Shown in pieces: positions 49,463 through 56,637 of a stretch of 64,000 nt of DNA. This stretch comes from JAYOEY01 sp038120295. GTDB taxonomy: Bacteria; Pseudomonadota; Alphaproteobacteria; MPNO01; UBA2964. The notes under the pieces are model-generated. The model had not been told where the DNA came from. It saw only the letters and a list, made by a program, of their open reading frames with translations, and made no database searches. The position numbers and the translations under genes are program-made. Location of the stretch: the NCBI GenBank assembly GCA_038120295.1, contig JAYOLL010000010.1, forward strand, positions 40,999 through 104,998, read 5' to 3'. Position 1 is the stretch's first letter; each line of letters begins with the position of its first letter.

Positions 49463-50423
49463 ACATCTCGTCGATCGGGGACGGTTTCTCCAGGAACGCC
49501 TGTTCCACCAGATAGCCCATGAAGGCCTCGAGCAGGGGACGGTTGCGCTCGATCCCGTAGGCCCACGCATTGTCTCCCATCAGCGCCTGCATCTCGGCGA
49601 TCTCGTCGAACAGCCAGGGCAGCATGAGGCGCTGCGCGCCGGAATAGCGCATGTTCTCGATGGCCAGCTTCTTCGACGCCTCGCAGGCTTTCAGGAGGGA
49701 TTCCGGCACCCAGGGGTGTTCCCTGTAGAGTTCTTCCGGCATCACCAGCGTGTGCATGACAGGGTGGAAGCCGGTCTTTTCGTAATAGGCTTTTTCCTGC
49801 GCGCGGTAGTCCGGGAACAGACGGTCGACGTTTTCCCCGTTGTCCAGCGCGTCCGGCCGGCGGGCGCCGTAATAGGCGTCGATCTCACCCGATTCCAGCA
49901 TGTCGTTGAGCGTACGGTCCGCCGGGATGATTTCCAGCGACAGCTCGCGCACCGGGCGCAGGTCCATGTCCTCGTCCTCGGCGCGCGGCGTGTTCACCCC
50001 GCCTTCGACCCAGTGAATCGTTGAGAGATCCACATTGTATTCATGCTGCAATATACCGCGCACCCAGACCCCGGCCGTCTGGCGGTATTCCTGAACGCCC
50101 ACCCGCTTTCCTTCGAGGTCCTTCGGGCCCGATATGCCGGCGTTGCGATTGATGTAGATATAGCCGTGGCGGAAGACACGCGACGGGAAGACCGGGATGG
50201 CGACGAACGGGAACTCACCTCTGCTGCGCATGATCAAATAATGCGCCAGCGACATTTCTGCGATGTCGAAGCTGTTGGTCTTGATCATCCGCGCGAAGAT
50301 TTCCGGCGAGGACTGGATCGGGATATAGCGCAGATCGATGCCTTCCGGCTGGATCGTCCCGTCGCGTAGTCCCTCCATCCGGTCGTAAGGCCCGCAGGCC
50401 ATTGTGAGCGGCAGTTTTTTCAT
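49434..50423 (-). CDS. 4,5-dihydroxyphthalate decarboxylase-like protein, copy 2
   Basis: A 329-residue relative of 4,5-dihydroxyphthalate decarboxylase and closer to the family than copy 1 (11281-12270). Features: LPLTMACGPYDRMEGLRDG, GKRVGVQEYRQTAGVWVRGIL, IHWVEGGVNTPR, LNDMLESGEIDAYYGARRPD. No signal peptide is seen. As at 11-12 kb, a MetE-like gene lies within a few kb. It is followed by no same-strand gene within 600 bp. Upstream, an AT-rich stretch and the IS element begin, so its promoter lies in 50424-50603. The substrate is unknown. Confidence 0.88.
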   Translation of the reverse strand: MKKLPLTMACGPYDRMEGLRDGTIQPEGIDLRYIPIQSSPEIFARMIKTNSFDIAEMSLAHYLIMRSRGEFPFVAIPVFPSRVFRHGYIYINRNAGISGPKDLEGKRVGVQEYRQTAGVWVRGILQHEYNVDLSTIHWVEGGVNTPRAEDEDMDLRPVRELSLEIIPADRTLNDMLESGEIDAYYGARRPDALDNGENVDRLFPDYRAQEKAYYEKTGFHPVMHTLVMPEELYREHPWVPESLLKACEASKKLAIENMRYSGAQRLMLPWLFDEIAEMQALMGDNAWAYGIERNRPLLEAFMGYLVEQAFLEKPSPIDEMFTPIVGWSE

Positions 50424-50603
50424 TTTTTCTCCCTTTTGCGGCAGCGGATCCTAACGGATTGGGCGCCTTCCCGAAAGACGGCACGCGGGGCCGGTTTTCG
50501 GCCTGCGCACGAGAATGTGATTGGGAATTTTTTTGCCGCTGGATTGTAATTTACAGGATAGGAATTCCCGTGTTGCGGGAAATCTTGAAGAAAAAAAATT
50601 TTT

Positions 50604-51324
50604 GGGGCTGAAGTAGCTAAGGGCCTAATTGAGGTTCTATCTTTGCTACGATGTACGTTCGCAGAAGTCGCCTTACGGCGCGCCAGCAGAGCAAGCTGAT
50701 CGAGCATTTCGTAGCCGGGAGCACGGCGCGTGCGGCGGCTGAGATTGTGGGCGTTCAAGCGAATACGGCGATCCGGTTTTTCATGCGGCTGCGTCAGCTG
50801 ATCGCGAGCAAGCTTCCGAGCTACCGTCTTTCGGGCGAGATCGAGGCCGACGAGAGCTATTTCGGCGGAGTGCGCAAGGGCAAGCGCGGCCGGGGCGCGA
50901 CCGGCAAGGTGGCCGTCTTCGGGCTGCTGAAGCGGGGCGGGAAGGTTTACACGGCGATCGTTCCCAATGCGAAGACCGAGACGCTGCTGCCGATCATCCA
51001 GGAGAACGTGGAACCCGACAGCATCGTCTACACGGACACGTTCGGCGCCTACAACGCGCTGGACGTCTCAGTCTTCCATCACCGCCGCATCAATCACTCG
51101 AAGCTGTTCGCGGACAAGCAGAACCACATCAACGGTATCGAGAATTTCTGGAACCAGGCGAAGCGCCACATGCGCAAGTACAACGGCATCAAGCCGGATA
51201 ATTTCTACTGGTTCCTCAAGGAGTGCGAGTCGCGCTTCAACGGAGGCAACCACGCAGACCTCCTGAAGCAGCTTAAATCATGGTATAAACACGCCAGACA
51301 CTAACCCTTAGATACTTCAGCCCC
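50604..51324 (+). mobile_element. IS1595-family insertion sequence
   Basis: A 721-bp insertion sequence bounded by 22-bp inverted repeats (50604-50625 and 51303-51324) that begin GGGGCTGAAGTA and differ at three positions. It carries one transposase gene. Flanks are A/T runs: AAATTTTT on the left, ATTTTTTA on the right, matching at five of eight positions, so no perfect 8-bp target duplication is seen. Both flanks are clearly more AT-rich than the rest of the window. Confidence 0.85.
50651..51304 (+). CDS. IS1595-family transposase
   Basis: A 217-residue DDE transposase. The N-terminal 50 residues form a helix-turn-helix (RQQSKLIEHFVAGSTARAAAEIVGV). The catalytic core shows EADESYFGGVRKGKRGRGATGK (first Asp), VYTDTFGAYNAL (second Asp) and a Asn/Glu-containing NHINGIENFWNQAKRHMRKYNG region typical of IS1595 elements of the short (IS1016-like) type. 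The start at 50651 lies inside the IS, 26 bp after the left inverted repeat, and the gene fills nearly all of it. It looks intact. Confidence 0.93.
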   Translation: MYVRRSRLTARQQSKLIEHFVAGSTARAAAEIVGVQANTAIRFFMRLRQLIASKLPSYRLSGEIEADESYFGGVRKGKRGRGATGKVAVFGLLKRGGKVYTAIVPNAKTETLLPIIQENVEPDSIVYTDTFGAYNALDVSVFHHRRINHSKLFADKQNHINGIENFWNQAKRHMRKYNGIKPDNFYWFLKECESRFNGGNHADLLKQLKSWYKHARH

Positions 51325-51347
51325 ATTTTTTATGTACTTGGGTCGGG

Positions 51348-51578
51348 TTGCAAAATCGTGAAATCGGCGACTTCGATACCGGCGTTTATTGGAGACCGGG
51401 CAAGATCTCGGCGGCAAATAAACGTGTTGTTCGTGGAAGTTGGTCCACTTCTCAAATTAGCGCAGATTGGCCGCAAGTCGTCGCTGAATTAGGGTGTCCT
51501 GTTCTGAATCTCTTTGGCGTAGATTTTTGTAACCGAGAATTCATCAGAGGAATGGCTCAAGAATTTAAGAGTCTTTGA
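51348..51578 (+). other. Open reading frame fragment next to the IS, possibly a 3-prime gene remnant
   Basis: An open frame of 76 codons from a TTG at 51348 to a stop at 51576-51578, in DNA with lower GC than its neighbours. The frame is open back to the IS right end. The peptide (VVRGSWSTSQISADWPQVVAELGCPVLNLFGVDFC) has no motif I recognise. It may be the 3-prime end of a gene cut by the IS, with AT-rich remains left of it at 50500-50603. It abuts the convergent 3-hydroxyanthranilate dioxygenase gene. Low certainty that it is coding. Confidence 0.3.
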
Positions 51579-52104
51579 GCCACCCCACCCGTCCCGGCAT
51601 CTTCTCCCCGCAGCCCGGGCACACGCCGTTCTTCGCGATTCCGTCGTAATATTCGTTGAACAGCCGGTCGCGCTCGGTCACGAAATCGTCGAGCTGCAAT
51701 TCGCAATGATGCACCGGCGTGACGCAGCTCTCGCAATACCATTCGAACGCATCCGCTGCGCCGGGGCCGCGATAGCGTTCGACGACGAGGCCGATGGAGC
51801 CGGGCTCGGGCCGCTGGGGCGAGTGCGGGATGCCGGAGGGCAGCAGGAACACGTTGCCCTCGGGGATGGGGATGTCCTTTATCGCGCCGTCCTGCACCGT
51901 CTTCAGCGTCATGTTGCCTTCGAGCTGGTAGAAGAACTCCTCGTACGGGTTGATGTGATAGTCGTTCCGCGCGATCGGTCCGGCGAGGATCATCACGATG
52001 AAATCCCGGTCGCGCCACACCGGCTTGCCCAGCATGGGCGGCTTCAGCAGATGCCGGTTCTCGTCGATCCAGCCTTTTAAATTAAACGATGCCAGTCCTG
52101 TCAT
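51565..52104 (-). CDS. nbaC: 3-Hydroxyanthranilate 3,4-dioxygenase
   Basis: A 179-residue cupin dioxygenase that opens the ring of 3-hydroxyanthranilate to 2-amino-3-carboxymuconate semialdehyde, in the kynurenine or nitrobenzoate pathway. Iron ligands sit in RNDYHINPYEEFFYQ (His and Glu, near 45-56) and SGIPHSPQRP (His near 92). The C-terminal rubredoxin-like site has two CxxC pairs (WYCESC and GVCPGCG), as in the bacterial enzyme. I choose the ATG at 52104 (MTGLASFNLKGWIDENRHLL). The family is well defined. An ACMSD-like gene exists at 45297-46259 that could take the next step. Confidence 0.94.
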   Translation of the reverse strand: MTGLASFNLKGWIDENRHLLKPPMLGKPVWRDRDFIVMILAGPIARNDYHINPYEEFFYQLEGNMTLKTVQDGAIKDIPIPEGNVFLLPSGIPHSPQRPEPGSIGLVVERYRGPGAADAFEWYCESCVTPVHHCELQLDDFVTERDRLFNEYYDGIAKNGVCPGCGEKMPGRVGWLKDS

Positions 52105-52123
52105 CGCTGCACTCCTATAGTCT

Positions 52124-52200
52124 GCACCGGCCCTCTCCCCCACCCGACTACCCAACGCCAGAATCCTAGTGGGTGGCCGGGTGGGGGAGAGGGCCGGTGC
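52124..52200. repeat. Perfect 23-bp inverted repeat with CCCTCTCCCCCACCC arms
   Basis: A perfect 23-bp stem pairs 52124-52146 with 52178-52200; the arm centre is CCCTCTCCCCCACCC. The loop is 31 nt. It lies between the dioxygenase start and the hydrolase stop, and a short CCGGCGTTAGCCGG hairpin follows at 52204-52217, reaching the hydrolase stop. It belongs to the family B palindromes in base content but is longer and perfect. Confidence 0.8.
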
Positions 52201-52209
52201 GAGCCGGCG

Positions 52210-53277
52210 TTAGCCGGCATTCAACATCTCCGCCATCCAGTCGGCCGTCTGCGGCCGCACCTTGTAGGGCCGGTTGTGGCACACATGGTTGCCGTCCTCG
52301 ACGATGTCGACGATCTTCGGACCGGCCACGGCTGCCCCCAGCCGTTCGGCCTCCTTCGGGGGGGTGATGCGGTCGAGCGCGCCGGTGACGATATAGATCG
52401 GGCAGGTGATCTTCTCCGCCACGCCGATCAGCGTCAGCGTTTTTCCGTTTGCCAGTGTCTCGTCGAGGTCCTTCGCGTGGGAGCGGATGCGGAACACCTC
52501 CTTGTTGAGGTCGGATTTACTCTCCCAGTTCTCCGCCCAGTCATACGCGCCGGAGACCGAGACGCAGGCCTTGATGCGTTTCTCGAACGCGGCGGCGCGC
52601 GGCGCATAATAGCCGCCGAGCGAGACGCCGAAGATGCCGACCCGGTCGCAATCGAGATCGCCGCGCGTCTCCAGATGGTCGATCACCGCCGCGACCACGG
52701 TTTCGTAATCGCCCCTTATCGGCAGGTCGTACTCGGCCTCGCCCTGGCCCGGCCCGTCCATCGGGAAGGTCGCCATGCCGCGCTCCAGGAACCCGTCGCA
52801 ATAGCCGAAGATTTCCTCCTTGGTGGCTTCCAGCCCGGGCAGCAGGATCACCACCGGCGGGTTGTCGACGCCGTCAGGCTTTCTGAGGTTTCCGACGATC
52901 TTATGCCCCTCGAACGGGATTTCGACGCGTTCGCCCGGCGGGCGCATGTGGGGCAGGGCGAGCCGGTGGCATTCGACCGCGCGCATATGGGTGGCGCGCA
53001 TTTCCTCGGGGAATTCGACCGCCATGAACTTGGCGAAATGGTAGAGCAGCGCCGCGGTGGTCAGATGGCCGGCGGCGCTGATCCCGTTGCCGGCATCGAG
53101 CGCGTCGCGCCCCAGCGCCTCGTGAATCTCGCCGCGCGCGGCCCAGCGGGGCAGCCAGTCCTCCCAGTTCTCAAGGTCTTTCGTCGCATCCTCGAAATCC
53201 GCCAGCGGCACGCCCGACGTCATGAAGCGCGGCCTGAAATTGCGGATGACGATATCGATACGCGGATCGCGCGCCAT
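52210..53277 (-). CDS. Alpha/beta hydrolase, FrsA / dihydroxypseudooxynicotine hydrolase-like
   Basis: A 355-residue alpha/beta hydrolase with an N-terminal helical cap of about 120 residues, as in 2,6-dihydroxypseudooxynicotine hydrolase. The nucleophile elbow is GVSLGG near residue 222, the acid Asp lies in GALDRITPP near 306 and the His in DGNHVCHN near 334. Such enzymes cleave C-C or ester/lactone bonds of ring-cleavage products. I choose the ATG at 53277. It is upstream of the 3-hydroxyanthranilate dioxygenase gene on the same strand, though a 105-bp repeat gap intervenes. Substrate unknown. Confidence 0.88.
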   Translation of the reverse strand: MARDPRIDIVIRNFRPRFMTSGVPLADFEDATKDLENWEDWLPRWAARGEIHEALGRDALDAGNGISAAGHLTTAALLYHFAKFMAVEFPEEMRATHMRAVECHRLALPHMRPPGERVEIPFEGHKIVGNLRKPDGVDNPPVVILLPGLEATKEEIFGYCDGFLERGMATFPMDGPGQGEAEYDLPIRGDYETVVAAVIDHLETRGDLDCDRVGIFGVSLGGYYAPRAAAFEKRIKACVSVSGAYDWAENWESKSDLNKEVFRIRSHAKDLDETLANGKTLTLIGVAEKITCPIYIVTGALDRITPPKEAERLGAAVAGPKIVDIVEDGNHVCHNRPYKVRPQTADWMAEMLNAG

Positions 53278-53367
53278 GTGTTTCTCCGTGGTCGTTGGGC
53301 GACAGCTGTTGTTACGGGAAAGTGTCGCGCGGAAGGGAAAGCGGGGCAAGAGCGGGTCCTGTCCCCT

Positions 53368-53545
53368 TCACCCCCTCCTTAATCCTCCCCCGCAAGCGGG
53401 GGAGGACGTTCCGGCGGAGCAGCGGCGACTCCCTCCCCCTGTTGGGGGACGTGGTTCCGGAGGAGGGCGGTCAGGAAGGAGACTCCCTCCCCCGCTTGCG
53501 GGGGAGGGTCGGGGAGGGGGAAATTCCCTCAGGAGCGAGGGGGTT
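53368..53545. repeat. Intergenic CCCTCCCCC palindromes, family B, cluster of four
   Basis: The 306-bp gap 53278-53583 holds no gene I can support. It contains several family B arms: CCTCCCCCGCAAGCGGGGGAGG at 53384-53405 (perfect), CCCTCCCCCTGTTGGGGGAC at 53430-53449, and CCCTCCCCCGCTTGCGGGGGAGGG at 53484-53507 (perfect), followed by GGGGAGGGGG at 53511-53520 and GGGGGTTAACCC at 53539-53550. Confidence 0.8.
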
Positions 53546-53583
53546 AACCCTGGGGCGGAAGGCTTCAGGCCGCTCGTGAAGTC

Positions 53584-54318
53584 CTACCGGCCGTCCATGA
53601 TGGTCGCGCCGACCTCAGGCGCGGGACCGCCGGTATGCTGGCCGATAATCCTGATCGCCCTTGTCCAGCCGTCGCGCGCGGCGTGTTCGTGGAACTTGCC
53701 CGCGCCCATGAAGGCGTGGCCGGCCCCGTCATACTGAACAAATTCGAACTTTTTGCCGAGCGCGGTCATCCGCCTGTCCATCTCCGCGACATCGTCGGGC
53801 GACGGGTTCCTGTCCTCGTTGCCGAAGAAGCCGTAGACGGGCTCCGTAATGGATTCCAGCCGGTCCATCGGCGGCGGCGGCGTGCCGACCTGGCCAAACG
53901 CGTTGCCGCTATAGAAGGCGCAGCCGCACTTGAACACGCCGGGCAGGCTGGCCATGCCTACCCAGGTCGTGCGCCCGCCCATGCAGTGGCCGGTCAGCGC
54001 GATCCGCTCGCCGTCGACGCTGTCCTGCGCCGCCAGCCAGTCGGCGGCGGCCTTGAGGTCGAGCGTCATCTGCGCGTCGTCGAGCCAGTTCTTGCGGGCG
54101 TCGATGGTCTCGCCCGGCGGCATGGCGTGGTAATGGTCCGGCGCGATCGCGGCGTACCCGATGCGCGCCAGATCGTCGACCAGCCATTCGGTGAAATCGT
54201 CGAGCCCGTCCTTGTGGAACGTCACCACCACGCCCGGATGCGGCCCGCCCCCCTCCGGCAGCGCGACATAGGCGCGGGTCTGAACGTCGCCGATGGCGAA
54301 GTCGATATGCTGGCCCAT
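53584..54318 (-). CDS. Dienelactone hydrolase family protein
   Basis: A 244-residue dienelactone hydrolase-like protein. The catalytic Cys is in the elbow GHCMGG near residue 113, the Asp in GNEDRNPS near 170 and the His in DGAGHAF near 203, the Cys-Asp-His triad of the family. HKDGLDDF near 34 lies in the region of the conserved Glu. Dienelactone hydrolases open lactones formed from halocatechols and similar ring-cleavage products. It follows the Gfo/Idh gene by 51 bp on the same strand. Family B repeats follow its stop. Confidence 0.9.
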   Translation of the reverse strand: MGQHIDFAIGDVQTRAYVALPEGGGPHPGVVVTFHKDGLDDFTEWLVDDLARIGYAAIAPDHYHAMPPGETIDARKNWLDDAQMTLDLKAAADWLAAQDSVDGERIALTGHCMGGRTTWVGMASLPGVFKCGCAFYSGNAFGQVGTPPPPMDRLESITEPVYGFFGNEDRNPSPDDVAEMDRRMTALGKKFEFVQYDGAGHAFMGAGKFHEHAARDGWTRAIRIIGQHTGGPAPEVGATIMDGR

Positions 54319-54369
54319 TGAAATCTCCCTGATTTGTTCGGTGTCTGGAAAAGAATGGAACGGGTTGAT

Positions 54370-55323
54370 TTATAAGACAACCGGCGCGCCGGTTTTGTGC
54401 GACTCGCGCATCGCTTCCAGCGCGGCGACGGCGGCGATGGCGTCCTCCGGCGGCACTGGCCAGGCGGTTTTCCCCTGCGCCGCCGCGGCGAAGGTCTCGA
54501 GCTGTTCGCCCAGCATGTTGGTCGCTGCCAGCTTTACCGTCTCGGCGTCGCCGGAGAGGGGCTGGAAGATGATTTCGGTATTGCCGCGCAGCTCCGCCGA
54601 ACCGTCGCTGCCGAACAGATGCAGCCGTTCGAACCGCGCGGTGGAGCCGATGGCGGTGAGCGACCCGCTGGCCCCGCCGGAAAAACTCATCATCACGGTC
54701 GAGGAATCGACAAACCCGTCGACCATCTGCGAGTAGCCTTTCGAGACCAGGCTTTCGATCGGCCCCAGATGCTCGACCATCGTATAGAGCATGTGATCGG
54801 CGAGGCTGCCGGGCGGGTTGGATTCAAGGTTCGTCTTCCAGTCGCCCGGCTGATAGTTGCGCACCCGGTCGACGCAGAAATCGCCTTCGGCATGGAGGAT
54901 TTTTCCCAGCTCGCCGATGCGCGCCCGCAGGGTCCTGAAGCTCGGCGCGAAACAGCGGTCGAAGCCGAGCGCCGCCAGCGTGCCGGATTTGTCCGCCGCC
55001 TCGTACACCGCCTCGGCGTCCTTCCGGTAGTTGGCGAACGGCTTAATGATCATCACATGTTTGCCAGCGGCAGCCGCCTGCCGCCCGTGCTCCGCATGCA
55101 GATGACCGGCGGACGCCACTACCACGCCGTCGATGCCGGGATCGGCCAGCACCGCGTCGTAATCGCCGCCCGCCGCCAAGTCGTTTTCCGCGCAGAAATC
55201 TGCGATGCGGGACGGATCGCGGCTGACCGCCGCGGCGAACCGGACGGTTTCGCTGGTTCCCTGTACAGATTTGACGAGATTCCGGCCCCAGCCGCCGAGC
55301 CCGATAATGGCCAGATTGAACAT
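54370..55323 (-). CDS. Gfo/Idh/MocA family oxidoreductase
   Basis: A 317-residue NAD(P)-dependent oxidoreductase. The Rossmann loop is AIIGLGGWGRN near 5-15. The catalytic motif is IKPFANYRKD near 93, with Ile in place of the usual Glu of EKP, and the substrate site is DHMLYTMVEHLGP near 178-190. The second domain is beta-sheet. Members act on sugars, inositols and diverse hydroxy compounds. It is first in a probable two-gene unit with the dienelactone hydrolase downstream. The substrate is not evident. Confidence 0.9.
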   Translation of the reverse strand: MFNLAIIGLGGWGRNLVKSVQGTSETVRFAAAVSRDPSRIADFCAENDLAAGGDYDAVLADPGIDGVVVASAGHLHAEHGRQAAAAGKHVMIIKPFANYRKDAEAVYEAADKSGTLAALGFDRCFAPSFRTLRARIGELGKILHAEGDFCVDRVRNYQPGDWKTNLESNPPGSLADHMLYTMVEHLGPIESLVSKGYSQMVDGFVDSSTVMMSFSGGASGSLTAIGSTARFERLHLFGSDGSAELRGNTEIIFQPLSGDAETVKLAATNMLGEQLETFAAAAQGKTAWPVPPEDAIAAVAALEAMRESHKTGAPVVL

Positions 55324-55380
55324 GGTGTTTCCCTGATTTGATTTTCAGGGCAAATCGTAGCCTTCAATTCGGGCGGAGAT

Positions 55381-55488
55381 AACCCCCTCCCCGATCCTCC
55401 CCCAGCATTGGGGGAGGGAGTCTGTTCAGGGCCGTTGCACCGGCGGCGCCGCCCCCCGCTTGCGGGGGGAGGTCGGGAGGGGCAGGCG
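55381..55488. repeat. Intergenic CCCTCCCCC palindromes, family B, copy pair
   Basis: The 204-bp divergent gap contains CCTCCCCCAGCATTGGGGGAGGGAG at 55397-55420 and CCCCCCGCTTGCGGGGGGAGG at 55451-55472. It separates the Gfo/Idh and FAD oxidoreductase genes. The second hairpin resembles those at 53384 and 53484. Confidence 0.7.
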
Positions 55489-55527
55489 GCCGTTGCCGGA
55501 TGCCCCGTCCCCTCCTAGAATCGCTCC

Positions 55528-56637
55528 ATGACCGAAAGAACCGACTGTATCGTGATCGGGGCGGGCGTGGTGGGGCTCGCCATTGCGCGGGCGCTCGCCA
55601 TGAGCGGGCGCGAGGTGATCATCCTCGAAGCGGAAGACGCGTTCGGGCTGCATACCTCGTCCCGCAACACGGGCTGCATCCATGCCGGCATCCACTACCC
55701 GCCGGGCAGCCTGAAGAACCGGCTCGCCTTTCGCGGCAAGGAACTGCTCTACCGCTACTGCCCCGAGCATGGCGTCGGGCACCGCCGGTGCGGCAAGCTG
55801 ATGGTGGCGACCAGCGACGAGCAGATCCCCACGCTGCATGCGCTCAAGAAAAAGGCCAACGGCAACGGGCTGCAGGAGATCGATTTCCTGCCGAACGAGC
55901 AGATACGCGAGATGGAGCCCGAGCTGAAATTCAGAGCGGCGCTGTTTTCTTCGACCTCGGGCATCGTCGATGCGCCCGAACTGATGCGCGCCTATCTCGG
56001 CGATGCGGAGGATCACGGCGCGGTTCTGGCGGTCAATGCGCCGGTCGAGCGCGGGCGGGTCACCGGCAACGGGATCGAACTCGATGTCGGCGGCGAGGCC
56101 CCGATGACCATCGCCGCTACGATCTGCGTCAATGCGGCGGGTCACAACGCAGCCGATGTCGCCCGCGCCATTGATGGCATCCCGCCCGCGACGGTGCCGG
56201 ATATCATCCTTGCGCGCGGCTGCTATTTCGTGGCGCCCAGCAAGAAACCGTTTTCGCGGCTGATCTATCCGCTGCCGGGCGAACACGCGCATGCGGTTCA
56301 TGTCAGCCCGGACATGGCGGGCCAGATGCGATTCGGCCCCGACACGGAGTTCATCGACGAGGTCGATTACATGGTCGACCCGGACCGCGCCCCCTGGTTC
56401 TACGAGGCCGCGCGCCTGTTCTGGCCGGGCATCGAAGACGGCGATCTGGTCCCCGGATGGGCCGGCATCCGGCCCAAGCTGAGCCGCGAGCGCGCCAACG
56501 ATATCGATTTCATGATCCAGGGACCGGCGGATCACGGCGTGCCGGGCCTCGCCTGCCTGTACGGGCTGGAATCGCCCGGTCTGACCTCGTCGATGGCGAT
56601 CGGCGAGTATGTGACAGAGCTCGTCGGCGCGGTCTAA
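55528..56637 (+). CDS. FAD-dependent oxidoreductase, L-2-hydroxyglutarate dehydrogenase-like
   Basis: A 369-residue FAD-dependent DAO-family enzyme. The dinucleotide loop IVIGAGVVGLAIARAL is near residues 8-23, SRNTGCIHAGIHYPPGSLK near 46-64 is the signature of LhgO/L-2-hydroxyglutarate oxidase-like enzymes, and the C-terminal GLESPGLTSSMAIGEYV is the second FAD contact. These oxidise 2-hydroxy acids, passing electrons to the quinone pool. It is alone, divergent from Gfo/Idh, and its stop overlaps the convergent hydrolase pseudogene by 4 bp (56634-56637). The substrate may differ from 2-hydroxyglutarate. Confidence 0.9.
   Translation: MTERTDCIVIGAGVVGLAIARALAMSGREVIILEAEDAFGLHTSSRNTGCIHAGIHYPPGSLKNRLAFRGKELLYRYCPEHGVGHRRCGKLMVATSDEQIPTLHALKKKANGNGLQEIDFLPNEQIREMEPELKFRAALFSSTSGIVDAPELMRAYLGDAEDHGAVLAVNAPVERGRVTGNGIELDVGGEAPMTIAATICVNAAGHNAADVARAIDGIPPATVPDIILARGCYFVAPSKKPFSRLIYPLPGEHAHAVHVSPDMAGQMRFGPDTEFIDEVDYMVDPDRAPWFYEAARLFWPGIEDGDLVPGWAGIRPKLSRERANDIDFMIQGPADHGVPGLACLYGLESPGLTSSMAIGEYVTELVGAV

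Noticed and set aside
53368..53545. Repeated GC-rich units as a CRISPR array
   Set aside because: Units are palindromes of unequal spacing with no regular spacers and no cas genes nearby.
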